From positions 1 to 44,970 of the forward strand of contig CAJUKX010000021.1 in NCBI GenBank assembly GCA_910586975.1: DNA of 44,970 bases, read 5' to 3'. Below the pieces are notes generated by a model that saw only the letters and a program-made list of their open reading frames with translations, had not been told where the DNA came from and did not search any database. The translations under genes and the position numbers were made by a program. This DNA comes from an uncultured Muribaculaceae bacterium. Lineage in GTDB: Bacteria; Bacteroidota; Bacteroidia; Bacteroidales; Muribaculaceae. Numbering within the stretch: the stretch's first letter is position 1; each line of letters opens with the position of its first letter. Below, one piece after another: positions 7,527 to 15,451 of the stretch.

Positions 7527-9649
7527 GATTTCTGAATTTGAGCGAGACGGTCTTCGAGCTTAATTATTTCATCACGAATACGGGCGGCTTCGATAAATTC
7601 CATCTCGCGGGCCGCTTCGAGCATCTTCTGCCTTTGAGAGTCTATGAATCTTTGCATCTCTTCTGCATTCATATAAGGCACTACGGGGTCGGCGGCAATG
7701 TCGACATGCGTGTTGTCGAATTCGTACAGATAGTTGGAATTCTTGACAGCCTTGGCACCCTTCTCGCGTATAGAACGTTTCTCGCGGGCGTTGAGTGGCT
7801 TGCCTTTTGCAATGGCGGCAGCCGCTGCGTCTGATGCTGCATCGGTGTCGGTACTTTCACGACCCACTATGGCCATGCGCGATTTCACAATGGCAGTCGG
7901 TGTTATGCCATGTTCTTCGTTATACTTCAACTGTATTGAGCGTCGGCGTTCGGTCTCGTCGATGGTCTGCTGCATGGAGTCTGTAATCTTGTCGGCGTAC
8001 ATTATCACGGTACCGTTGATGTTACGGGCCGCGCGTCCAACGGTCTGCACCAACGAGCGTCGCGAGCGCAGGAAACCTTCTTTGTCGGCATCAAGTATGG
8101 CAACAAGACTCACTTCAGGCAGGTCAAGACCCTCGCGCAGCAGATTCACACCTATCAGTACGTCAAACACACCCTGACGCAGGTCGTCGAGAATCTTTAT
8201 GCGGTCCATTGTCTCTACATCAGAGTGTATATAGGCCGTTTTGAATTTGGCTTTGAGCAGAAAGTCGTTGAGCTCCTCGGCCATACGTTTGGTGAGGGTA
8301 GTGACCAGAGTTCTTTCGCCCTTCTCTACACGTCGGGCTATCTCTTCCATCAGGTCGTCAATCTGTCCGGCCGACGGTCGCACGGTTATGGCCGGGTCAA
8401 GAAGTCCGGTAGGACGTATCACCTGTTCCACTACCACGCCTTCGCTCTTCTGCAGCTCATAATCAGCCGGAGTGGCCGATACGTATATGGTCTGGTTAGA
8501 CATCTGTTCAAACTCATCGAATGTGAGGGGGCGGTTGTCAAGCGCGGCCGCGAGTCTGAAACCGTAGTTTACGAGATTGGTCTTTCGCGACAGGTCGCCG
8601 CCAAACATTGCGCGTATCTGTGGAATCGTCACATGGCTTTCGTCAATGATGGTAAGATAATCCTTTGGGAAGTAGTCGAGCAGGCAGAAAGGTCGCTGTC
8701 CCGGCTGACGTCCGTCGAAGTATCTTGAGTAGTTCTCGATACCCGAGCAATATCCCAGTTCTTTTATCATCTCCACGTCATACGTAACCCTTTCTTCAAG
8801 CCTTTGGGCCTCCAGCGGTTTGCCCTCGCGGTGGAAAGCATCAACCTGCTCACCCAAATCGAGCTGAATCTGAGCTACAGCACTTTGTTGGCGGGCGGGA
8901 GAGGTGACGAAGATGTTTGCCGGATAAATTTTGAATTCGTCGTGAGCGCCCAGCGGGTCAAGGTCGAGCGCGTGCAAGGTCTGAATTGATTCTATTTCAT
9001 CTCCCCAGAATACCACACGCAGCACAATCTCCTCGTATGCCAGACGTATATCTATGGTATCGCCTTTTACACGGAAAGTGCCGCGGCGGTCTTCAACCTC
9101 GTTGCGTGAATACAGCGAGTTGACAAGTTGGCGCAGAAAAGCATTGCGTGTGATTTTCATACCCACGTGTATGCTTACCACACCCGAATTGAATTCCTCA
9201 GGATTTCCCATGCCGTACAAGCACGAAACCGACGATACAACTATGACATCGCGGCGCCCCGACAGCAGAGCCGAAGTCGTGGCAAGTCGCAGACGGTCGA
9301 TTTCGTCGTTGATCATAAGGTCTTTTTCGATATACTTGTCAACCGAGGGTATGTAAGCCTCGGGTTGATAATAATCGTAGTATGAGACGAAATATTCAAC
9401 GGCATTGTCAGGGAAGAACTGTTTGAACTCACTGTATAGCTGAGCCGCAAGAGTCTTATTGTGGCTTAGAATCAGGGTAGGGCGTTGCACTTTCTCTATA
9501 ACATTTGCCATAGTGAAGGTTTTGCCTGAGCCCGTTACGCCGAGAAGTACTTGTGCGTCAGAGCCGTCAGCCACTCCCTGCGCCAGCTGTTCGATGGCCT
9601 GAGGCTGGTCGCCGGTAGGATGATATTCAGAGTTAAGACGAAAATCCAT
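7523..9649 (-). CDS. uvrB: Excinuclease ABC subunit B
   Basis: 708 residues, somewhat longer than the usual ~670. UvrB is the damage-verifying helicase-like subunit of nucleotide excision repair: it is loaded by UvrA and recruits UvrC. Visible are Walker A GVTGSGKT (37-44), the beta-hairpin region SYYDYYQPEAYIPS, DEAD-like IDESHVT, helicase motif VGRAARN near the end of domain 3, and a C-terminal UVR domain (MEFIEAARIRDEI). It leads the operon uvrB > ygiQ > (tdk). Its strong promoter lies beyond an unusual palindromic leader of about 180 bases. Confidence 0.97.
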   Translation of the reverse strand: MDFRLNSEYHPTGDQPQAIEQLAQGVADGSDAQVLLGVTGSGKTFTMANVIEKVQRPTLILSHNKTLAAQLYSEFKQFFPDNAVEYFVSYYDYYQPEAYIPSVDKYIEKDLMINDEIDRLRLATTSALLSGRRDVIVVSSVSCLYGMGNPEEFNSGVVSIHVGMKITRNAFLRQLVNSLYSRNEVEDRRGTFRVKGDTIDIRLAYEEIVLRVVFWGDEIESIQTLHALDLDPLGAHDEFKIYPANIFVTSPARQQSAVAQIQLDLGEQVDAFHREGKPLEAQRLEERVTYDVEMIKELGYCSGIENYSRYFDGRQPGQRPFCLLDYFPKDYLTIIDESHVTIPQIRAMFGGDLSRKTNLVNYGFRLAAALDNRPLTFDEFEQMSNQTIYVSATPADYELQKSEGVVVEQVIRPTGLLDPAITVRPSAGQIDDLMEEIARRVEKGERTLVTTLTKRMAEELNDFLLKAKFKTAYIHSDVETMDRIKILDDLRQGVFDVLIGVNLLREGLDLPEVSLVAILDADKEGFLRSRRSLVQTVGRAARNINGTVIMYADKITDSMQQTIDETERRRSIQLKYNEEHGITPTAIVKSRMAIVGRESTDTDAASDAAAAAIAKGKPLNAREKRSIREKGAKAVKNSNYLYEFDNTHVDIAADPVVPYMNAEEMQRFIDSQRQKMLEAAREMEFIEAARIRDEIIKLEDRLAQIQKS

Positions 9650-9660
9650 ATTGAATTTAT

Positions 9661-9832
9661 TAAGTAAGCATTGGAAAATAGTTTATATTATATGTTCCGA
9701 CTTATGGACAGCTGATTCAATACGATGAAGAGGGAGCATAGCCGTAGCTACGTGACCGATGAAGAGGGTTGAAGATGCGTTCATAAGGCAAGCAGATGAT
9801 ATAAACTATTTTTCATTGATTGCTTATATCAT
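9661..9832. repeat. Large imperfect palindromic element in the uvrB leader
   Basis: Two arms of about 50 bases (around 9661-9712 and 9775-9832) are imperfect reverse complements; the core AAAATAGTTTATAT/ATATAAACTATTTT is exact. The centre carries the palindrome CGTAGCTACG (9743-9752), flanked by two direct copies of CGATGAAGAGGG (9723-9734 and 9757-9768). The element lies between the uvrB promoter and its ATG, so it should be transcribed as a highly structured leader. The symmetric structure suggests either a dispersed palindromic repeat or a regulatory leader. Confidence 0.75.
9683..9784 (-). other. Possible 33-codon leader ORF inside the palindrome
   Basis: Reading the uvrB leader on the minus strand, an ATG at 9784 opens 33 codons (starting MNASSTLFIGHVATA) to a TAA. 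It follows a still shorter ORF of 11 codons that begins about 9815. No recognisable domain, and the symmetric repeat constrains the sequence, so it may be fortuitous. Confidence 0.15.
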
Positions 9833-9833
9833 A

Positions 9834-9864
9834 CAAAGTTACAAAATACGTGCGATATGGCAAA
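9834..9864 (-). promoter_or_regulatory. Promoter of the uvrB operon
   Basis: Minus-strand TAACTTTG at 9834-9841 matches TAnnTTTG. TTTG lies at 9861-9864 with a 19-base spacer, giving a complete Bacteroidota-type promoter. The predicted start leaves a leader of about 178 nt before the uvrB ATG. Confidence 0.7.
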
Positions 9865-9932
9865 AAATTCTGTATCTTCTTAAACTTTTTTGATGTATAT
9901 CAGTCATATTTAAAATAATATAATGTTTAATT

Positions 9933-12900
9933 ATGAGAAAGATAATACTTTTTGTAATCTTGATGAGTTGCTATTTCGCGGCCAAGGCCGATTTTTCATC
10001 CCCGGATTTTGCATATCCGCAGACTGTGATTGAAGAAGCTGAATCACACCTTAAGACTGCCAAAGGTCTCGACAGGCTCAAGGCTGTGATGGAAGTCACT
10101 GTGGCCAAATCGTCGATTGACCCCGATTCGCTTCTTGCCATGCCTTCATTTATCACCGGCTATGCCCGGGTGGAAGATAACAGGGAAGTGAAGGGTCTTA
10201 TGATGCTGTATAAAGCAAATATACTCAATCGGATATACAACCGCAACCGATGGAAATACGACCAGGTTGATGCGCCTGCCACACCGGTGCCTGCCGATTT
10301 GGCGCAATGGAGCGGATTGCAGTTCAAACAGCAGATTGCAGAAGCGGTAGACAGTGCTGCGTCTTTGCTCAAACCTTACTACAAGAATCCTGTAAGAAAC
10401 TATAGCGATGTCATTGCTTTTGATGATGTTGCCGAACAGTTTTATCCGTACCTTAGAGACTTCTTTTTCTTGCAGGCCAACAAATATACACAAGATAAAA
10501 AATACATAAGTCTGGCGCAGGAGCTGAGCGCTCCCGGCTCGGCTGAATGGGCTATATGGAATACGGTAAACGTATATGATTATGCCGATCTGAAAAAAAT
10601 GTTTGATAAAAACCACACCGGCCTGTGTGGAGCATACCTGTTGTGGAAAACCGTTTCGCAAAGAGAAGACGACCGTTTTGCCGATGATATTTCTTCACTC
10701 GTAAAAATGATTGAAGACTATATCAAGAGCGAGCCTGCCAATGTGATGACTCCAGCACTCAACACACAGCTCGAGTCGTTGACAAGGCCGGCATTAAGGC
10801 TTGATATGCCTGCTTATGCCTGTGCAGGCAAGAAACTTGCCATACCTTGTACGTACGGAAATACCTCAAAAATCGGTGTTAAAGTATCATATCTTTCGCC
10901 TCAGACAAGCAATAATGCCGACAAATCGGTCTTCTATAAGAATTTCTTGAAAAATACCGACAAGGCTATGCTTAAAGCCGCCGATACAATTTATGTTTCG
11001 GTTGACAAACCGGGCCGTTACTATGTGGAGGCCGTATGCGACGGTGTGCAGAACCGTCAGGGCAATATTGTGACTTTTACGCCCTGGATGCCTGTGCTTA
11101 TTTCAAATAACGGCAAGAATATGCTTGCGGTCACCAATTTTGAAACCGGTACACCCGTTGAAGGAATTTTGGTTGAAAAGCAGAACAGCAAAGGTGCATT
11201 CGTCAATGTAGGCAAGACTGATTCAAAAGGTCTGCTCAAGATTGATGTCACTGCCGAAAAGAATACTTACCGTCGCTCGCCTCTGCGCCTCACCGGTAAA
11301 GCCGGCTCGGTGTATTTCGGTTATGATGTGGCTGTTTCAGGCAGCTCGTATGAACAACCGGCTGAGATACTGAGCGGTGCATTATTCCTTGATCGTCCGG
11401 TTTACCATCCCGGCGACAGCATTGGCTGGGCTGTGGTGGTGGCTGCAAAACATCCGCGCGAGATGCAGAGCAATCTTTGCAAAGATATGAAAGCCGATGT
11501 CATTCTTTATGACGCCAATTATACAGCAGTTGACACCATGACTGTCAATACTGATGAATATGGCCGTGCCGCCGGCAAATTCTCCATACCCGAAGATCTG
11601 CTTACAGGCAGGTACACCATTGTAGCCAAAGGCAAGAACTTCAATGTATCGGCATCTGCAATGGTGAGCGATTTTAAAGCTCCGGTATTTGAATTGAAGA
11701 ATGTGTGCGTAGAGCGCGATGGCAACGATTATGTTGTTAAAGGCGAGGCCATACGTTATTCAGGTGCTTATGTGGCAGGTGCAGAAGTCAAGGTGGAGCT
11801 TTCCTCCACTCCTTACTGGGGATTCCGCATTTATAATTGGGACGAGAATGAAGCAAGCTTCACAGGAATTACCGGAGATGATGGCAGCTTCAGGATAGTC
11901 ATTCCTGCAGATACCCTCAAAAATGAAAATTACAAATGTAAGCTGATAGTTACAAGCGTAGCGGCCGAAACTGCCGAAGCAACCACATACTTCAGAGCAG
12001 GTAAACCCTATCTGCTTACCGGCAACTCAGGTGACATCTCTGTAAATATTGATACACCGGTCAAGCTCGATATCTTTGCTTTCGGCAGCGACCTTAAGCT
12101 CGCAGCAGTTAAGGCAAAATGGAATCTGAAAAACGATGCCGGCGCTGTTGTCGGTCAAGGCGATTGTAACATTGACAGCCTTGGAACTGTAATTGACTTT
12201 GCGGCTGTTCCGGTGGGCGAGTACAAACTGACAATTCTCCCGACTGACGAAGCCATGTTTAATGCCCTCGATGCAGGCTCGGTAACTCTCTACAGTGTCA
12301 ATCGCAACCTTATTCCCGACAATCTTAAGCTTATAGTTACTGAAACATCTTTTACTGTCTCAAGAAAAGAAACCAAAGCGGAGGTTAATGTTGGTGTCTC
12401 GTCAGACAGCTACGTTTACTTTGTCACCACCGGAAAGGATGGCAATGTAGAGGTAATGCTGAAGAGATTGAACCCCGGATTCAATAAGGTAACTCTTTCT
12501 ATTCCCGAATCAGAAACAACCGCAGCCTACAATATCCTTACCATAAAGAATGGCAGGGTATATCAGAGCAAGGAAGTATCGATAAAGCGAGACATTCCCA
12601 CCGGTAAGCTTACTCTTGTGGGTGAAAGCTGGCGCGACAAGCTTGTTCCCGGGTCTGCCGAGCAATGGCATCTGAAACTATCTTCTGACGACGGTCGCCT
12701 GCATGGCGGTGCTATGGTGGCTACTCTTTACAACCATGCCCTTGACGCGCTCAGCACTTTGAGCTGGCCCGGCAGTCTGCAAGACCTCATTGGCTCAGGA
12801 AAGAGGTATAATTCATTGAGCCTCGATTATGTAAATGTTGGTGTAATGCCGATTTTTGTAAATACAAGGCTAAGAAGAGTTGTATATTTCTCAGTTGAAG

Positions 12901-15326
12901 AACCTGCGTTCATGTTTAATGACAATTTCTTCGGAAGCCCCGTTTATATCCGTGGAACACGCCGGTCTTACGGAGGAGTGGTTATGGAAGACATGGCCGT
13001 AAACATGAAGATGTCGGCAATGGCTACTGCCGGAGCTGCTGATGCTGTAAAGGAAGAATCAGCCGAAGCAGAAGAAGAGGTCGCGGCTGACAATGGCTCG
13101 CTTCAAGAAACTGAAGAAACATTCAACTTCCGCGATGCAGAGACTTTGCAGGCGTTCTGGATGCCTGATATCAAGGTTGACGACAATGGCATTGCCACAC
13201 TCGACTTTATTGTACCCAATGCCATAGGAGCATGGAGTTTCCGTGCCACAGCATGGACTGCCGATTGCAAGGCCGCGTCTATGATAGCCACTCTAACTGC
13301 GTCAAAGCCTGTGATGGTGCAGCCCTCGGTGCCGCGCTTCATGCGCCGCGGCGACAGCCTTACAGTTCTTGCCACTGTGATCAACAATACAGACTCGGCA
13401 GCCGAGATTTCAACAGTAGTCGAAATATTCAATCCGGCTGATGGCACAGTGCTTTCGCAGACAGAAGTTAAATCGTCAATCACAGGCAAAGGTCAGGCAA
13501 TCGTGCCCTGCAAGGTTGAAGCACCTGTTAACCTTTCTCAGATTGGCTACAGAGTAAAATCATCGGATGGCAGTTTCACCGATGGTGAACAGGTACTTAT
13601 TCCTGTCCTTGATGCCACCACCACAGCCATAGACAGCGAAGTGTTCTATCTCACTCCTGCCGACCCTGAATTTACCACTAAAATTCCTGCTGATGTGAAG
13701 GGCGACGGTATAGTAGCGGTTCAGTATTGCCAGAATCCTGTATGGGATGTTGTACGCACGCTGCCCGGGCTATACGATGCTGAACCCAAGACTGTATCGG
13801 CTGCCGCATCTTCGGCATACGCCGCACTTGTGGCCAAGGGTCTGCTCGTTAAGTTCCCGCAGATACGCGAGGTGCTTGATATTTGGCAGTCCAACCCGGC
13901 CGATTCTGCTTTCACAAGCAAACTTCAGAAGAATGAAGAGCTTAAGCTCGCTCTGTTGAGCCAGACTCCGTTTGTCGGGTCTGCCAATGCCATGAACGAC
14001 CAACTCAATCGTCTTGCCATTACTTTTGATGAGAATACAATCAACAAAGTACTTGCAACCGCGGTCAAGAAACTGGTGGCTCTGCAGCGTGCCGACGGTG
14101 GTTTCGCATGGGGCACATGGTGCAACGAGTCCTCGTCTTGGGCTACACGTTCGGTGCTCTTAACCATAGGCCGACTTGAACGACTTGGTTTTGCCATTGG
14201 CGATTCAAAGTTGCAGAATGTCATTGACAAGGCATTTAATTATGTTGACAATCATGTGGATCAGAACGACTACGGTTATACTCGCCTTTATAGCCTTTAC
14301 CCCGACAGGAAACCCTCAACCTTGAAAGGCACTCAGGCCATTAGCAAGGTTAAACAGCAGATAGTGGCAAACTGGAAAAAGTCGACCACTGCAACAAAAG
14401 CATCCGATGCCCTTATCCTGAACGCGCTCGGAAACAAGGCTGTTGCCGCGCAGATAATGAATTCTGTAAAACAATTTGCCCAGAACAGGGGCAACAAGGG
14501 CGTTTCTTTCGGATCGGTGATGAGTATGGATTCATACGCCACCTTGCTTGAGGCTTTTGCCCGTATCAATCCTTCTGACAAAGACCTCATCGACGGAATG
14601 CGTCAATGGCTCGTTCTGCAAACCCAGGCAAATGATGATCTCTTTGCATGGGATCCCACAACTCTGGTGAGCGCAATTTTGGCAACCGGAACCGACTGGT
14701 GTTCAATTCCCTCAGATGCCACAGCTAATGTAACGGTTGATGGCTCACCCTTGAAGTTGTCTAAGGTAGAATCTGCAACCGGCTCATTCTCTCAGCTTTT
14801 GCCGGCCTCAGCCGCAGCGCGTACATTGAAGGTTATACGCACTGGCGAGTCGCCGGTTGCATACGGCTCGTTGGTGACTGTAGCCACACGTCCCTTGGCA
14901 GAGGTTAAAGCCCGCGATTGCGACGGAATCTCAATCACAAAGCGCTTCCTCGTTGAAAAAGATGGCAAATGGGTAGAGACTTCAACATTTAAGCTCGGTG
15001 ACCGCGTGAGAGTACAGTTGATGATAAAGACTCCGCGCAATATTGAGTATGTGACCGTAAACGACGACCGTCCTTCGTCATTCGAGCCTGTAGACCAACT
15101 GCCCGGCTGGATATACAGCGGTGGAAATCCTGCGGCTTATCGTGAGAATTCAGATAACCGCACACGTCTTTTCATCAACTATCTGCCCAAGGGTACGTAT
15201 TATTACACTTACGATATGACGGCAGCTTACTCAGGTACTGTGGCATCAGGAGCGGCAACTCTTCAGAGCCAGTATGCGCCTGAACTCACCGCCCGCTCGG
15301 CAGTGGCCACGGTTGTGATTGACTAA
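9933..15326 (+). CDS. Alpha-2-macroglobulin family protein without thioester motif
   Basis: 1797 residues with an N-terminal signal peptide (MRKIILFVILMSCYFAAKA), no lipobox. After a Bacteroidota-specific N-terminal region come macroglobulin (MG) domains; an MG2-type segment is seen at about 480-580 (GALFLDRPVYHPGDSIGW, YDANYTAVDTMTVNTDEYGR). An acidic linker (AEAEEEVAADNGSLQETEE) precedes the A2M core (FWMPDIKVDDNGIATLDF, PSVPRFMRRGDSL). The helical thioester domain follows (LQRADGGFAWGTW), but where family members have the Cys-x-Glu-Gln motif, residues from 1277 read LPGLYDAEPKTVSAAAS. Such proteins are thought to trap or bind proteases in the envelope; this one cannot form the covalent thioester. 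No pbpC partner is adjacent. Confidence 0.88.
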   Translation: MRKIILFVILMSCYFAAKADFSSPDFAYPQTVIEEAESHLKTAKGLDRLKAVMEVTVAKSSIDPDSLLAMPSFITGYARVEDNREVKGLMMLYKANILNRIYNRNRWKYDQVDAPATPVPADLAQWSGLQFKQQIAEAVDSAASLLKPYYKNPVRNYSDVIAFDDVAEQFYPYLRDFFFLQANKYTQDKKYISLAQELSAPGSAEWAIWNTVNVYDYADLKKMFDKNHTGLCGAYLLWKTVSQREDDRFADDISSLVKMIEDYIKSEPANVMTPALNTQLESLTRPALRLDMPAYACAGKKLAIPCTYGNTSKIGVKVSYLSPQTSNNADKSVFYKNFLKNTDKAMLKAADTIYVSVDKPGRYYVEAVCDGVQNRQGNIVTFTPWMPVLISNNGKNMLAVTNFETGTPVEGILVEKQNSKGAFVNVGKTDSKGLLKIDVTAEKNTYRRSPLRLTGKAGSVYFGYDVAVSGSSYEQPAEILSGALFLDRPVYHPGDSIGWAVVVAAKHPREMQSNLCKDMKADVILYDANYTAVDTMTVNTDEYGRAAGKFSIPEDLLTGRYTIVAKGKNFNVSASAMVSDFKAPVFELKNVCVERDGNDYVVKGEAIRYSGAYVAGAEVKVELSSTPYWGFRIYNWDENEASFTGITGDDGSFRIVIPADTLKNENYKCKLIVTSVAAETAEATTYFRAGKPYLLTGNSGDISVNIDTPVKLDIFAFGSDLKLAAVKAKWNLKNDAGAVVGQGDCNIDSLGTVIDFAAVPVGEYKLTILPTDEAMFNALDAGSVTLYSVNRNLIPDNLKLIVTETSFTVSRKETKAEVNVGVSSDSYVYFVTTGKDGNVEVMLKRLNPGFNKVTLSIPESETTAAYNILTIKNGRVYQSKEVSIKRDIPTGKLTLVGESWRDKLVPGSAEQWHLKLSSDDGRLHGGAMVATLYNHALDALSTLSWPGSLQDLIGSGKRYNSLSLDYVNVGVMPIFVNTRLRRVVYFSVEEPAFMFNDNFFGSPVYIRGTRRSYGGVVMEDMAVNMKMSAMATAGAADAVKEESAEAEEEVAADNGSLQETEETFNFRDAETLQAFWMPDIKVDDNGIATLDFIVPNAIGAWSFRATAWTADCKAASMIATLTASKPVMVQPSVPRFMRRGDSLTVLATVINNTDSAAEISTVVEIFNPADGTVLSQTEVKSSITGKGQAIVPCKVEAPVNLSQIGYRVKSSDGSFTDGEQVLIPVLDATTTAIDSEVFYLTPADPEFTTKIPADVKGDGIVAVQYCQNPVWDVVRTLPGLYDAEPKTVSAAASSAYAALVAKGLLVKFPQIREVLDIWQSNPADSAFTSKLQKNEELKLALLSQTPFVGSANAMNDQLNRLAITFDENTINKVLATAVKKLVALQRADGGFAWGTWCNESSSWATRSVLLTIGRLERLGFAIGDSKLQNVIDKAFNYVDNHVDQNDYGYTRLYSLYPDRKPSTLKGTQAISKVKQQIVANWKKSTTATKASDALILNALGNKAVAAQIMNSVKQFAQNRGNKGVSFGSVMSMDSYATLLEAFARINPSDKDLIDGMRQWLVLQTQANDDLFAWDPTTLVSAILATGTDWCSIPSDATANVTVDGSPLKLSKVESATGSFSQLLPASAAARTLKVIRTGESPVAYGSLVTVATRPLAEVKARDCDGISITKRFLVEKDGKWVETSTFKLGDRVRVQLMIKTPRNIEYVTVNDDRPSSFEPVDQLPGWIYSGGNPAAYRENSDNRTRLFINYLPKGTYYYTYDMTAAYSGTVASGAATLQSQYAPELTARSAVATVVID

Positions 15327-15340
15327 AGATAAAATAAAAT

Positions 15341-15398
15341 CAAGAATCAATAAAAAATGGGCGAAATTTAATTTTGCCCATTTTTTTATTGATTCTTG
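15341..15398. terminator. Terminator after the alpha-2-macroglobulin gene
   Basis: CAAGAATCAATAAAAAATGG with GC closes against GCCCATTTTTTTATTGATTC and TTG: a stem of more than 20 bp with a T-run inside the 3' arm. The outer stem end overlaps the -33 element of the next gene. Confidence 0.85.
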
Positions 15399-15426
15399 CA
15401 TAATTATAGTGTATTTCTTATCTTTG
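15396..15426 (+). promoter_or_regulatory. Promoter of the RelA/SpoT homologue
   Basis: TTG at 15396-15398, a 20-base spacer, then TATCTTTG at 15419-15426 (TAnnTTTG). The predicted leader is about 18 nt. Confidence 0.65.
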
Positions 15427-15451
15427 CCTTTGGTTTCCAAATTTATGAAGT

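Noticed and set aside
8225..8728. Plus-strand ORF of 167 codons inside uvrB
   Set aside because: It is fully antisense to uvrB, has no recognisable domain and follows the third-position pattern of the real gene.
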